This document shows, piece by piece, positions 18,107 through 27,961 of a stretch of 64,000 nt of DNA (the stretch's first letter is position 1; the number at the start of each line of letters is the position of its first letter). The notes under the pieces were generated by a model, which saw nothing but the letters and a program-made list of their open reading frames with translations, had not been told where the DNA came from and ran no database searches. This stretch comes from CAWIOX01 sp963837775. GTDB lineage: Bacteria; Pseudomonadota; Gammaproteobacteria; Burkholderiales; Burkholderiaceae_D. Location: assembly GCA_963837775.1 (NCBI GenBank), contig CAWIOX010000008.1, forward strand, positions 68,713 through 132,712, read 5' to 3'. A program made the position numbers and the translations under genes.

Positions 18107-19313
18107 ATGTCACATTCCTATTTTTGCCCCTGCCCGCGCGGCCTGGAAGCTGCACTGGCGGAAGAACTGGCTCGAAATCAGCCTGCACGCACCGACGCTG
18201 AAGGTCCACAACCAGGTGCCGGGCGGCGTCCACTGCTCCGGCCTGCTGACCGACGCCTACCAGATCAACCTGCATTCGCGCATCGCCTCGCGCGTGCTGA
18301 TGCGCATGGGCCACACCAGCTACAGCAACGAAAACGACATCTACGACCTGACCCTGTCGCGCGAATGGGAAGACTGGTTCAGCGTCGACCACACGATCCG
18401 GGTCGATGTCACCGCGATCAAATCGCCGCTGCGCAGCCTCGAATTCACCACCCTGAAAATCAAGGATGCGATTTGCGACCGCTTCCGCGAGCAGTTCGAC
18501 AAGCGGCCGTCGGTCGACACCCAGACCCCGGACATCCGCATCGTCGGCTTTCTCGATGCGCGCAGCTTCACGCTGTATCTCGACACCTCCGGCGATGCGC
18601 TGTTCAAGCGCGGCTGGCGTCTGGAAACCGGCGATGCGCCGCTGCGCGAAAACCTCGCGGCCGGCCTGTTGCGCGTGTCCGGCTGGAAACCGGGGATGCC
18701 GCTGCTGGACCCGATGTGCGGCTCCGGCACCATCCTGGTCGAAGCGGCGCAAATGCTGGCCGGCATCCCGGCCGGCGCGCGGCGCAGCTTCGCGTTCGAG
18801 AAATTCCACAACTTTGAACGCGAAGCCTGGCAAGCGATCAAGGCCAGCGTCAAGCCGCATCCGCTGCCGGCCGCAGCCACCATTTTCGGCAGCGACATCT
18901 CGGGCGACATGGTCGAAATGACGCGCGAAAACCTGCGCAGCGCCGGCATCCTGTTCGAGGTGCCGCTGAAGCAGATCGAAGCGCAGGAAATCAAGCCGCC
19001 GACCGAGGAACCCGGCATCGTGCTGACCAACCCGCCGTACGGCGAACGGATCGGCGTGCGCGGCGACAGCACGCTGGAAGCCGATGAAATGACCACCACC
19101 TTCTACAGCGCATTCAGCACCACGCTCAAGCAGCGTTTCGCCGGCTGGAAAGTGTTCCTGTTTACCGCCGACCTGACCCTGCCGAAAATGCTGCGCCTGA
19201 AGGAATCGCGCAAGACGCCTTTCTTCAACGGTGCGCTGGAATGCCGCTTGTTCCGTTTCGACATGGTCGCCGGCTTCAACCGGCGCGAAGAAGCCAAGCC
19301 GAAAGAGCTGTAA
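18107..19313 (+). CDS. THUMP-domain class I SAM RNA methyltransferase (one frameshift)
   Basis: Family of 23S rRNA guanine-N2 methyltransferases (RlmL/YcbY N-terminal type). The first 22 residues (SYFCPCPRGLEAALAEEL) are in one frame; from GGVHCSGLLTDAYQINL onward the next frame is used. One extra base near 18173 (GGCTCGAAATC) accounts for it, giving about 401 residues. THUMP occupies roughly 60-160, the SAM site is DPMCGSGTILVEAA, and the catalytic NPPY is in VLTNPPYGERIG. The reading is otherwise perfect, so error is likely. Confidence 0.9.
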
Positions 19314-19340
19314 TCCGGCCCCTGTTGCCGCTTTTTCACT

Positions 19341-19426
19341 AAAAATATACTGCCCCGTGTATTTTTAAAAGGCCAATGAAATCCAGCGGCAACAGCATTG
19401 TTTTAACATATACCCCCTCTAATTAT
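19341..19426 (+). repeat. dispersed 80-85 nt repeat R2
   Basis: AAAAATATAC, 6 nt, GTGTATTTTT (stem with a T-G wobble), then AAGGCCAATGAAATC, GCGGCAACAGCATTGTTTTA and ATACCCCC. CAATG and CATTG can also pair. It lies between the THUMP methyltransferase and the MFS exporter. Here the A/T hairpin end, not the ATACCCCC end, is nearer the upstream gene's stop. Confidence 0.75.
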
Positions 19427-19507
19427 CAACATCAGGGGCTGCAGCACGGCCCTCTCGCCGCATAGCGTGAGCACCGGCGCGGCGCGGCCCAACCAGAAAG
19501 CCTTGGC

Positions 19508-20779
19508 ATGTCATCCGAACCCGCAACAAACCACTCCAAAACAACGGCGCACGTTCAGCTGGCAGGCGCCGGCGCCCTCGCGATGATGCTGGCGGCGCTG
19601 TCGATGCTGGGGCCGTTCTCGGTCGATACCTACCTGCCGGCCTTCCCCAGCATCCAGGCATCGCTGCAGGCCAGCCCGATCGAGGTGCAGCAGACGCTGA
19701 CCGCCTACATGCTTTCGTTCGCGGTGATGATTCTGTGGCACGGCGCGCTGTCCGACGCGTTCGGCCGCCGCAACATCATCCTGGCCGCGCTGGCGGTATT
19801 TGCGATCGCCTCGCTCGGCTGCGCGTCCGCCCATAGCGTGCAATACCTGTGGGCGTTCCGCATCCTGCAGGGCGTCTCTTCCGGCGCCGGCATCGTGATC
19901 GGCCGCGCGATCATCCGCGACCTGCACACCGGCGCGCCGGCCGAGCGCCTGCTGTCGCTGGTGACGATGATTTTCTCGATCGCACCGGCGATTGCGCCGA
20001 TCATCGGCGGCTGGATCGTCAAGTTGCTCGACTGGCGCGCGATCTTCCTGTTCCTGTTTGCGTATACCGTGCTGCTGCTGTGGTACTGCTACAAGCACCT
20101 GCCGGAAACGCTGCCGGCGGCCAGAAGACAGCCGTTCAACCTGCCGTTCCTGACCAAGAGTTACCGCCGGGTGTTCGGCTCGCCGCTGTTCCACTTCAAG
20201 GCCGGCACCATCGCGTTCAATTTTGCCGGCCTGTTCCTGTACATCGCCGCGGCCCCGGTCTTCATCACCCAGCATCTGAAACTGGGCACCGACCAGTTCG
20301 CCTGGCAATTCATTCCCGCCGTCTCCGGCATTTTTCTGGGCGCGCTGAGCGCCAACCGGCTGGCCGGGCGCATCACCATCCCGCATCAGGTGCTGATCGG
20401 CTTCGCGTTCCTGATCGGGGCCGGACTGGCCAATGTCGGCTACCACCTGTTTTTCCCTCCGGCCCTGCCGTGGTCGGTGGCGCCGCTGTTTTTCTACACC
20501 TTCGGCATGTCGGTGGTCGCGCCCGGCGTCACGCTGCTGGTGCTGGACCTGTTCCCGACCATACGCGGCATCGCCGCCTCCTGCCAGTCGTTCGCGATGA
20601 TGATGCTGTCCGCGCTGGTGGCCGGCGTGATCGCGCCCTTCCTGTCGCATTCGGTACTCTGGCTGGCCATCGGCCAGCTGGCCTTTGCGCTGATCGCACT
20701 GATGCTGTGGCTGGGCAGCCGTTCGTACCATGCGAAGCTGTCGCGCAAAGCCATCAATGCGTGGGAGTCGGTCGAGTAA
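19508..20779 (+). CDS. Bcr/CflA-type MFS drug efflux transporter
   Basis: Twelve-helix proton antiporter of 423 residues in the inner membrane. The family signature falls in the first loop region (GPFSVDTYLPAFPSI, residues 37-51), with HGALSDAFGRRNIIL as the MFS motif A and FRILQGVSSGAGIVIGRAIIRD matching the Bcr/CflA subfamily. Substrates (bicyclomycin, sulfonamides, others) cannot be told. No regulator is adjacent. Confidence 0.92.
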   Translation: MSSEPATNHSKTTAHVQLAGAGALAMMLAALSMLGPFSVDTYLPAFPSIQASLQASPIEVQQTLTAYMLSFAVMILWHGALSDAFGRRNIILAALAVFAIASLGCASAHSVQYLWAFRILQGVSSGAGIVIGRAIIRDLHTGAPAERLLSLVTMIFSIAPAIAPIIGGWIVKLLDWRAIFLFLFAYTVLLLWYCYKHLPETLPAARRQPFNLPFLTKSYRRVFGSPLFHFKAGTIAFNFAGLFLYIAAAPVFITQHLKLGTDQFAWQFIPAVSGIFLGALSANRLAGRITIPHQVLIGFAFLIGAGLANVGYHLFFPPALPWSVAPLFFYTFGMSVVAPGVTLLVLDLFPTIRGIAASCQSFAMMMLSALVAGVIAPFLSHSVLWLAIGQLAFALIALMLWLGSRSYHAKLSRKAINAWESVE

Positions 20780-21003
20780 GGCGGAGCGCGCGGTGGCAAG
20801 ATAAAAAACCGTTCAGGATGCAACGTTCAGGATGCAATACAGCGTCATACCTGACGCAGCAAAGCCTCTCTCATGCTGCGGATGGCGGGCGTTTGCCGCC
20901 GGCAAGTGGATGGCGCATCCGGCATGCCTGTCAAATCGAGTCGAAGACTAGCAGATTCTCATTGACAGGTGCTGCCAAGACCGGCCATCACGCTCACGCT
21001 TCC

Positions 21004-21063
21004 TTATCTGAAAAGGAGGACCAAAATAATAATTAATACGATAGTTCCGATGCCGATATACAT
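21004..21063 (-). CDS. putative 19-residue hydrophobic peptide
   Basis: MYIGIGTIVLIIILVLLFR followed by TAA, with AAAGGAAATTCAA before the ATG. Apart from the ends it is one membrane helix. It lies upstream of, and on the same strand as, the CsbD-like and PRC-barrel genes' region. Too short to place in a family; the ribosome-binding site and composition suggest a real membrane microprotein. Confidence 0.5.
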   Translation of the reverse strand: MYIGIGTIVLIIILVLLFR

Positions 21064-21270
21064 TTGAATTTCCTTTCTGTTGCACTGCCAGCAGCGTTGA
21101 CTGCATCGATTAGAGCGGCAAACAAAAAGAAACCACGTGGTTCCGAGCAGGCTGCAGCAGGGACTGCAAGCGCAACCATCTCGAAATTATTTTGCCGGAT
21201 GCTCTTAGCTCAGTGGCGCCAGCTTGGCTGATTTTCATCCAAAGATGACGCCGTTCAAGCGTTATTCGGT

Positions 21271-21456
21271 TTAGGTCTTGTGTACCTTAGTGTCGATGAT
21301 TTCTTCCACGTCGCCCACTGCTTTTTGCACTTTTCCGGCGACTTGCTTGTCCAGCCCTTTGATCTGCTGCTTTTCACTTCCAAGCAATTTTCCTGCTTCT
21401 TCCTGCACTTTGCCGACGACTTCTTTTGCAGTGCCTTTAATCTGGTCTTTGTTCAT
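21271..21456 (-). CDS. CsbD-like stress protein
   Basis: 61-residue soluble helical protein. MNKDQIKGTAKEVVGKVQE and the repeated VGKVQ / AGKVQKAVGD pattern are the CsbD signature. In other bacteria such proteins are induced by general stress or osmotic shock; their molecular role is unknown. AGGAGATACACC precedes the ATG. Neighbours (PRC-barrel protein, small membrane peptide) fit a stress-response group. Confidence 0.88.
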   Translation of the reverse strand: MNKDQIKGTAKEVVGKVQEEAGKLLGSEKQQIKGLDKQVAGKVQKAVGDVEEIIDTKVHKT

Positions 21457-21570
21457 GGTGTATCTCCTGGGTAAGATTCATTCAAATAAATTCTGACGCA
21501 CCGGATGCTGGCATCGCCATCCCGGCTTATGCGCACCATTGTTTCCGGTGCACATGCCAATTTAGTGCAC

Positions 21571-21987
21571 TTATAGCAAGGGCACGTCCTGATTCGGTTG
21601 GGTGCCGTAGAAAGAATGCAATTCATTGGCCCAAGTGGCGTCGGCCATGTCCGGCCATGCATCCTGGTCGAAGCCCGGCGCATTTTCAAGGCGATCTTTC
21701 TCGACACTCATCACGAAGCGTTTATTCACCGTATCAAGCGTCAATGCACTCCATGGCACCGCAAACAGTTTGTCTCCCATGCCCAGAAATCCGCCGAACG
21801 ACATCACCGCGTAAGCCACTCTGCCGTTACGCATGTCCAGCATGATTTCCTTGATGTCGCCCAATGCTTCCCCTTTGTGATTGACGACATCGTCGCCAGT
21901 GAGTGTATTGGCGCCCATTAAATGCGGGCCAGGGCCTTTATGGGTTTTATAGATGCCTAAGGTGTCGCGATCCAGATAATTCATCAT
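21571..21987 (-). CDS. PRC-barrel domain protein
   Basis: 138 residues. The PRC-barrel spans about 26-95 (GDDVVNHKGEALGDIKEIMLDMRNG and FAVPWSALTLD), followed by a C-terminal acidic stretch. Two ATGs lie in tandem (21987 and 21984); AGGAG is better spaced for the second. PRC-barrel proteins occur in photosynthetic reaction-centre H subunits, RimM and many stress proteins; this free form is usually of unknown function. Grouped with CsbD on the same strand. Confidence 0.85.
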   Translation of the reverse strand: MMNYLDRDTLGIYKTHKGPGPHLMGANTLTGDDVVNHKGEALGDIKEIMLDMRNGRVAYAVMSFGGFLGMGDKLFAVPWSALTLDTVNKRFVMSVEKDRLENAPGFDQDAWPDMADATWANELHSFYGTQPNQDVPLL

Positions 21988-22327
21988 TATTCTCCTGTGA
22001 AAGAGGCTTTAAGGTGCGCCTCTCAGCAGATCGGGTCTGTTCGGTTCCGAACACAGAAAACACTCTTATTTGTTTGGCTCGAACTTGGCATGCCAGTGCG
22101 CTTCCGGCGTTCGATTTGAAACCTTGCTGCGGCCGTCCTACACTTGTCGTATGTACTGAACAAGTGCCCGGGTTCTTCTCATTCCGAATCGATTGGGTGG
22201 CGGTCTTGCAGTGATGACATCGTTATGTTGGGTAGCGCACAGTGCGCGCGAAAGGTCGGGTGTATTGTGATTCCTGGCAGCCTGTCGGAGGCGATGCGAA
22301 TGACGAACTATTTATCAGGAGACAATC
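21988..22327. other. intergenic region without recognised gene
   Basis: About 340 bases between the PRC-barrel gene and the HTH gene, which are divergent. I see no repeat-family member, terminator or RNA here; it presumably holds both promoters. Confidence 0.4.
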
Positions 22328-22618
22328 ATGAATGAACAGGAACCAATTGCACGGCAGGACTTCAATCCGGACAATCTTCTGAATACGCTCATCAAGCAAC
22401 TGCAGTTGAAAAATGATGCCGCACTCAGCCGTACGCTGGAAGTGACGCCGCCGATTATCAGCAACATCCGGCATAGGCGCTTTCCGATTAACGCCCCATT
22501 GTTGATTCGTATGCACGAAGTGTCAGGCATGAGTATCCGGGTCTTGCAGGACTTGATGGGGGATCGCCGGATGAAATATCGCTTGAGTAGTGTTCAAGGA
22601 AAACCCAAGTTAGCATGA
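22328..22618 (+). CDS. small helix-turn-helix DNA-binding protein
   Basis: 96 residues. The segment LLNTLIKQLQLKNDAALSRTLEVTPPIISNIRHRRFPI reads as a Cro/XRE-like helix-turn-helix (residues 17-55), followed by LIRMHEVSGMSIRVLQDLMGD. GGAGACAATC precedes the ATG at ideal spacing. It stands alone between the stress genes and the AI-2E permease; target genes cannot be inferred. Confidence 0.75.
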   Translation: MNEQEPIARQDFNPDNLLNTLIKQLQLKNDAALSRTLEVTPPIISNIRHRRFPINAPLLIRMHEVSGMSIRVLQDLMGDRRMKYRLSSVQGKPKLA

Positions 22619-22851
22619 GCGCTCAGTCAGGCATTGCCAATGCCTTAACGACGCTAATCGGCCAGGATCATGCAACTAGCATGATCCCGGACCATGGCTT
22701 AATTGATTTGTGAAGCAAATAATTCTTATGCCAGTGCGTTAGAGAGCGGCCGCAAGGGTGTCTTGTTTAATGTACAGATAGCATTGGCTTCCGGCCCGGG
22801 CAGCGGCACCATGCGGACAGCATGGCTGCAGGCGTGTCGTCAATCAGAATG

Positions 22852-22877
22852 AAGAGCCCGCCTTTGGCGGGCTCTTT
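22852..22877. terminator. bidirectional terminator-like hairpin
   Basis: AAGAGCCCGCC TTT GGCGGGCTCTTT: an 11-bp GC-rich stem with A and T ends, so it could stop transcripts from either side. No clear gene ends next to it; the HTH gene stops 234 nt upstream. The 441-base gap between that gene and the AI-2E permease holds nothing else I recognise. Confidence 0.65.
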
Positions 22878-23059
22878 CCATATATGATTCACTGACCTGC
22901 TCAACCACACGATTCAAAAATAATAAATCTTCGCCGGCATCTAGGGCGTGTTGACAAAAACGATCTGCCGTCATATCAGCCAGCGGTTCCCTGCAGCACC
23001 AACGTCGCGTCAACCAGGCAGTCGGATAGAAAGCGCTGGCAAGCTCAACAGGATCACAC

Positions 23060-24217
23060 ATGAATCACCGGACACTCCAGCATCAAGCATTGCTACTTTT
23101 ATTAATCACCGTCTCCCTCGCATTCGCATGGATACTTCTTCCATTTTATGGTGCGATCTTCTGGGGAATCGTTCTGGCGATACTGTTTGCGCCGCTCCAA
23201 CGCCGGCTGCTTAAACTCACGCGACACCGGCGCAATCTCGCCGCACTCAGCACGCTGCTGCTGTTCCTGATTGTCGTATTTTTCCCGTTCGCGCTCATCG
23301 CCACATCATTACTGCAGGAAGGCACCGTCTTCTATCAAAAGATCCGCTCCGGGCAACTGGATTTCAGCATCTACTTTCAACAAGTCATTGCTTCCCTGCC
23401 CGACTGGATCTCCAATCTGCTGTCCCGCTTCGGAGTGACGGATATTTCGACATTGAAAGACACCTTATCCACTGCGGCGACTCAAGGCAGCCAGTTCATC
23501 GCCGCCAAGGCGCTGAATATCGGCCAGCTCACAGCGGAATTCGTCATCAGTATCGGCATCATGCTGTACCTGCTATTTTTCCTGCTGCGTGACGGCAGCT
23601 CCGTTACCGAGAAAATCAAGCAGGCGATTCCGCTGCACAGAGAGCATAAGCGGCAGCTTTTCAGCAAATTCACCACCGTCATCCGCGCCACGGTAAAGGG
23701 CAATATCGTTGTCGCCGCGGCGCAAGGCACATTGGGTGGTGCAATGTTCTGGTTTCTTGACATCCAGGGGGCGCTGCTGTGGGGTGTCCTGATGGCGGTC
23801 ATGTCTCTGCTGCCAGCGATCGGGGCCGGATTGATCTGGGCTCCGGTGGCAATCTACTTCCTTATCACCGGCGCGATCTGGCAAGGCGTGACATTGATCA
23901 TATACGGCATACTGGTAATCGGACTGGTCGACAATATTCTGCGCCCCATACTGGTTGGCAAGGACACCCAGATGCCGGACTATGTTGTCCTTATCTCGAC
24001 ACTGGGCGGCATTTCTATCTTCGGTCTCAACGGCTTCGTCATTGGCCCAGTGATTGCAGCTCTGTTCATCGCTACCTGGGATCTATTTACGTCAGAGAAA
24101 GAAGCGACTGATAATGAAAGTGATGGATTTTTACCATCCATCAAGGAACGAAAAGAAGTCATGGCGAGCTATGGTGACGACGAGCAACGCCGCCCAATTG
24201 AAAAAGACACGATTTGA
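23060..24217 (+). CDS. AI-2E family (PerM/YdiK) transporter
   Basis: 385-residue inner-membrane protein with about seven to eight helices. The long central loop (SVTEKIKQAIPLHREHKRQLFSKF) and the C-terminal DNILRPILVGKDTQMPDYVVLISTLGGISIFGLNGFVIGP block are diagnostic of the AI-2E exporter-like superfamily. Members export autoinducer-2, act as Na+/H+ antiporters, or are uncharacterised. The charged tail after residue 345 is variable. Accessory, degraded DNA starts immediately after its stop codon. Confidence 0.9.
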   Translation: MNHRTLQHQALLLLLITVSLAFAWILLPFYGAIFWGIVLAILFAPLQRRLLKLTRHRRNLAALSTLLLFLIVVFFPFALIATSLLQEGTVFYQKIRSGQLDFSIYFQQVIASLPDWISNLLSRFGVTDISTLKDTLSTAATQGSQFIAAKALNIGQLTAEFVISIGIMLYLLFFLLRDGSSVTEKIKQAIPLHREHKRQLFSKFTTVIRATVKGNIVVAAAQGTLGGAMFWFLDIQGALLWGVLMAVMSLLPAIGAGLIWAPVAIYFLITGAIWQGVTLIIYGILVIGLVDNILRPILVGKDTQMPDYVVLISTLGGISIFGLNGFVIGPVIAALFIATWDLFTSEKEATDNESDGFLPSIKERKEVMASYGDDEQRRPIEKDTI

Positions 24218-24337
24218 TATGCCATTACGCTGAAAAATCGTCGCTCTGCGACAGGCAAATATGCTGTACATCTTGCACCGAACGGCGCCAGCCGAAAGGC
24301 AACTGGCATCATCGATTCCATGCGCGATTAAATGGAA

Positions 24338-24366
24338 ACTGGCCCGACATGAAACATAGGGCCAGT
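24338..24366. terminator. hairpin after integrase remnant, copy A
   Basis: ACTGGCCC, 13-nt loop, GGGCCAGT. Same hairpin at 28328-28356. It stands where the terminator of the ancestral integrase gene would be. Confidence 0.55.
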
Positions 24367-24750
24367 TGTATATATTTAATTTGCACCAACAAAAATATTT
24401 CACTACAAGTCAGCGACAACAGATGAAAGCGGCGGTATTGCGCCGCCGCTTCCTTATCCCTAGAGCGGGATCACTAGTAAGAAATCGTAATCTCTTATAT
24501 CCGCACGATGAGCGCGGTAGCTTCAAACCACAATTTTTTACGTAGCATAGCGATGTGTAAATATCCTCTTGGGACGAGTCAAACTCACTACAACTATAGA
24601 ACAGCGCTCACACAATTCAAGAAAATGTTTGTGCTTGCTCGATATGCAACACCGTTTATTTGCCGCATTTTAAATTTAAAAAAACTGACGCACCCCACTG
24701 AATCACGCAGTGGGCAGCATCGCCGCGACGAGCGAAACTCACATCCAAAA

Positions 24751-24821
24751 TCAGAGCTTAGCCGCCTCCAGCCACGCATTGCAATGGGCGCAAAAGGCGG
24801 CATCGTATCGTTCATCCATGA
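24751..24821 (-). pseudogene. truncated copy of Cys-rich microprotein
   Basis: Minus strand MDERYDAAFCAHCNAWLEA, then AKL and a stop, against the 55-residue intact copy at 28634-28801. The second Cys group is lost and further stops follow, so this copy is broken. Confidence 0.5.
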
Positions 24822-25109
24822 CACGGAGATTGGCATTGATAACCTGATCCGAAAATCATCATGCATTGCTCGTATGTTTGAGGTGTTGTTAAGCACAGGG
24901 ATTAAACCGGATTGGACCGAATCGAATTTGGAGACGTCTGCACCAACGCAAATCATTTGTTAGCTTTACCCCCGCCTTGTTCCTGGCTCACAGCTGCACC
25001 AAGTTGTAAGCGCTTGTAATAGTCGTCAACGCCATGCTTACGCCTATCGTTTATAGCGCATGTCCTCAGGAATGGCCTGAGTTAATCTCAATAACGCAAA
25101 GGTTCTAAA

Positions 25110-25424
25110 ATGAATAAATTAGTTGCTACTCTGATCGCTGGCTTGTTCGCTACTTCCGTTTTTGCTGCGCCTGCAACTCCGGCGACACCGGCAACCCCAG
25201 CCGCACCAACTGCCACAGCTGTTAAGGCCGAGGCTAAAGAATCCAAGACTGAAATCAAAGCCGAAGCGAAGGAAACCAAAACTGAGGCAAAAGCAGAAGC
25301 AAAAGAAATGAAAGCTGATGCCAAATTCAAAAAAGTGAAGGCTCCGCATAAAGCCGCTAAAGCGAAAGCGAAAATGCATTCTACTCAAGCCAAGGCAGAC
25401 ACTAAACAAGTCGCACCTAAGTAA
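25110..25424 (+). CDS. Ala/Lys/Glu-rich exported protein
   Basis: 104 residues with a clear signal peptide (MNKLVATLIAGLFATSVFA, cleavage after AxA near residue 20). It continues with ATP repeats (residues 22-33), then helical KAEAKE-type repeats and a Lys/Ala-rich tail. Low-complexity periplasmic protein; repeat swaps between KAEAKE and KTEAKA suggest slippage. No family or function recognised. It carries its own terminator and lies in the accessory region. Confidence 0.7.
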   Translation: MNKLVATLIAGLFATSVFAAPATPATPATPAAPTATAVKAEAKESKTEIKAEAKETKTEAKAEAKEMKADAKFKKVKAPHKAAKAKAKMHSTQAKADTKQVAPK

Positions 25425-25444
25425 TCACATCAACAGGCATCAAT

Positions 25445-25474
25445 AAAAAAGACAGGTTCGCCCTGTCTTTTTTT
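25445..25474 (+). terminator. intrinsic terminator after the Ala/Lys-rich gene
   Basis: A-tract, GACAGG TTCG CCTGTC-type stem and seven Ts, 20 nt after the stop codon. Classic form. Confidence 0.9.
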
Positions 25475-25667
25475 ACATATCGAGGCGCAGGGGTATCAAA
25501 CAAAGCGATGTTTTGGCAAGAGTTTTGGCCGAATCTGACACTCAATGCCAGAATCAACGTGGACAAATACCTATAGGGTTTATCGCACCGGCATTTTGTT
25601 CTGGAATAAATACTCAATGACTGGAGAATTTATGCCGCAACTATGGCAGCACATCGACCATGCCCCA

Positions 25668-26372
25668 TCAGTAGTACCGTTCAATGGCCCGCATGGAAAT
25701 CGAATAAGAATGTTGAATCTGCTCATCGGAATAACGATGGATGCTGCCCACTGGACAACTGACCCGCGCCAGACAAGTAGCCTTGCAGCTTGATTCAGCT
25801 TGCTTTCGGTAGCTGACGCATTTCCCGAGATCGAAATGTCCCCCTTCCAGCGCCGCTGCAGGGCAACTGGCGACGCAGATCCTGTCGGAACAGGTTTTAC
25901 AGGGCGACTCGCTGTCAATCGGCTTGCTTGGTTCAAACTCAGTATCGGCCAATAACACCGCTCGGTACGCGTACCAGGAACCCCACTCCCGATCAATGCC
26001 CACCATGAATGGCGTAGCATGGTGCCATCCCGCTAACTGGCCAAGCCGCTGCAAGCCAATCGTGCAAGCTCCCGGGTAGATGATTTCATACGTGTTTTTT
26101 GCATGACACTCTGCAAACCACCGCCTCACGGTCTGAATAGTGAAATCATCGATTGGATCCTCTGAATCGATCCCCGATACTTTCAGAGATTGCCAGAGTT
26201 GTCTCCCAGCGTGCCCAATCAGAATGAGCTGGCGATAGGAATGAACAGAAGTGCAACTTGCCAGGATAGGTGTGGCAATTTCCACGGGAAGGTCGTCGAT
26301 ATTGAAAACGGCTTGCCGGTTCAGGCCCGCACTATTGAGCAGGGCATTATCAAATGTCTGAAATTTTTCCAT
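25668..26372 (-). CDS. 4Fe-4S protein resembling epoxyqueuosine reductase-type Fe-S domains
   Basis: 234 residues from ATG 26372, chosen because AGCAGGAAC precedes it. The C-terminal third holds a ferredoxin-like cluster region: PCKTCSDRICVASCPAAAL, then CVSYRKQAESSCKATC and CPVG. The N-terminal part (SYRQLILIGHAGRQLWQ, REWGSWYAYRAVLLAD) resembles the QueG-like nucleotide/cofactor region, but the protein is shorter than QueG and lacks its C-terminal repeats. An electron-transfer or reductase role is inferred; the substrate is unknown. Lies in the accessory region between the Ala/Lys-rich gene and the IS remnant. Confidence 0.65.
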   Translation of the reverse strand: MEKFQTFDNALLNSAGLNRQAVFNIDDLPVEIATPILASCTSVHSYRQLILIGHAGRQLWQSLKVSGIDSEDPIDDFTIQTVRRWFAECHAKNTYEIIYPGACTIGLQRLGQLAGWHHATPFMVGIDREWGSWYAYRAVLLADTEFEPSKPIDSESPCKTCSDRICVASCPAAALEGGHFDLGKCVSYRKQAESSCKATCLARVSCPVGSIHRYSDEQIQHSYSISMRAIERYY

Positions 26373-26660
26373 AGTTCCTGCTGAAATTTGGTCTAGAGTT
26401 TTTCGAGTCTGCAAATTAACGAAAGACATGCTAGCACTGCAAATCAAAGATTACCTATACAACAGCCTAATGCGCACAAACGGTGAACCCGGGTGGCGGG
26501 TCGAATGCAATTTCCACCACATGCAGATGTTATGAACACCGCCCTCCCTCCGGGGAAGAAGGGCTAAGCGGTAATTCGAAAGGCCATCCAGAACCGAACG
26601 GCATCGATGTGCCAAAGTGGAGTTCCGAAACGCAACCACTTGAGGAACGGAGGACCTGAA

Positions 26661-27733
26661 ATGAATACTACGACATACGGATTGGATATTGCAAAGAGCG
26701 TCTTCCAGATGTACTGGGTGGACGGCAGAAACGCGGTGAGATCGTGAATCGAAGCTTTCAGCAGAGAGCCGAATTAATTCTGAATTTCTTGGCACAGACG
26801 ACCAGCACGGCCGAGTGGCGTTGGAAGCGTGCGGCAGCGCGCACTGGTGGGCATCGCAAGATCACATCGCTGGGCCACGAGGTGGTGTTGCTACACGCGA
26901 AATTCATTCGCCCGTTCGTGCAGACCAACAAGACAGATGCGGCGGATGCGCGGGCGATCTGGACGGCGATGAAGCAACCTGGAATGCGTCACGGTGGCGG
27001 TAAAGATCTGAAGAGCAGCAGGCGATGCTGGCAGTCTGCATCGGTTCGCGGTGCGCTTACTGGTCAAGATCCGCACAATGCAGATGAATCAGTTAAGAGG
27101 TTAGCTGTATGAATTTGGCGTGACATTGCGGCGTGGGCGACTAGCTGGGTCTGCAGTGAGATTCGCAGAGCGTATGGCTGGAACTGGAGATAGCGGACTA
27201 CCGAGCACGCTGTGGAATGATCTGCAAGACACAGCTGAAGCTCGTATCGATCAAACTGAAGCCAAGATATCGAATCGGATTGAGACGACAGATTGGCATA
27301 CTGGCAGAAAGCAGGAAGCGGCTCGTGTCGAGCGATCTGCGGAAGATTCCAGGAATCGGGAAGCTGACGGCTACGGCGTTAGTGGCCACGATGGGTGACG
27401 CCAAGGACATTCAAGTCGGGACGGGAGTTTGCAGCATTTCTTGGGTCTGGTACCAAGACAGAGCATGGCACCGGTGGCAAGATTCGATTGGGTTCAATCT
27501 CGAAGCGTGGCGATCCGTACTTGCGCACGCTGTTGATCCAGGGCGCACGGACGGTGACTTGATGAATGCGAAAGTGCCAAACGGCCTTGGCAGACGAAGA
27601 TTCAAGCAAGCGGCGACCCGACGAACGTGGCTATCGTAGCATTAGCCAATAAGATGGCACGTACGGCTTGGGCGATTCTGGCGCAAGGTAAGTGCGTATC
27701 AGAAAGACTATGTGAGCGTAAAGCCAGACGTAG
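26661..27733 (+). pseudogene. IS110-family transposase, multiply frameshifted
   Basis: Begins MNTTTYGLDIAKSVFQMYW after GGAGG, the DEDD-type IS110 N-terminus. It continues in changing frames with LGHEVVLLHAKFIRPFVQTNKTD, AADARAIWTAMKQPGM, TLRRGRLAG, STLWNDLQD, RKIPGIGKLTATALVATMGDAK, KRGDPYLRTLL-like and ALANKMARTAWAIL segments and ends YQKDYVSVKP. At least six frame changes plus substitutions (stop after residue 28) show real decay, unlike the clean indels elsewhere. IS110 elements lack long terminal inverted repeats, so I cannot set the element's outer ends. Confidence 0.8.
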
Positions 27734-27961
27734 ATGATCAACGTTGAACCAAAGGATGTAGAAGCGCCGATAGGTTGCTGAAGGTTGATTAAGCATGTGA
27801 TGGCGAAATAGGTCGGACCGCAAGAACGGAAACCTGAATGAACGTCTGGTGCATTAAAAGCGCGCTAAAGGAGATGAGGACGTTCTTGGCGAATTCCATG
27901 AGGGCCCGCAGGCTGCGGCTGGCATCGCAAGGCAGAATATAAGAGTGCAGCCGGTAGCTCG

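Larger units (their letters stand above)
24266..24835. repeat. 570-bp direct repeat, copy A
   Basis: Diverged but clearly colinear with 28256-28815, 3.99 kb away. Shared in order: the end of an integrase gene (CATCTTGCACCGAA ... ATTCCATG), the ACTGGCCC hairpin, a long AT-rich middle (e.g. ATATGCAACACCGTTTATTTG) and the microprotein segment ending TTCATCCATGACACGG. Confidence 0.8.
24218..25109. other. decayed accessory DNA, no intact gene
   Basis: About 890 bases after the AI-2E gene. Contains the integrase tail (24266-24324), the hairpin at 24338-24366, a broken copy of the Cys-rich microprotein (near 24750-24820, minus strand) and further AT-rich sequence. The part from about 24266 to 24835 is the first copy of a direct repeat whose second copy is 28256-28815. 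Confidence 0.65.

Noticed and set aside
22840..23061. Minus-strand 73-codon frame ending inside the terminator hairpin
   Set aside because: Its last residues are the hairpin itself, no ribosome-binding site is seen, and there is no recognisable similarity.
24508..24963. Plus-strand 151-codon open frame (starts MSAVAS) with a similar frame at 28500-28823
   Set aside because: Similarity between the two follows from the DNA repeat; frames diverge in length and composition, and the minus-strand Cys-rich frame explains the conservation better.
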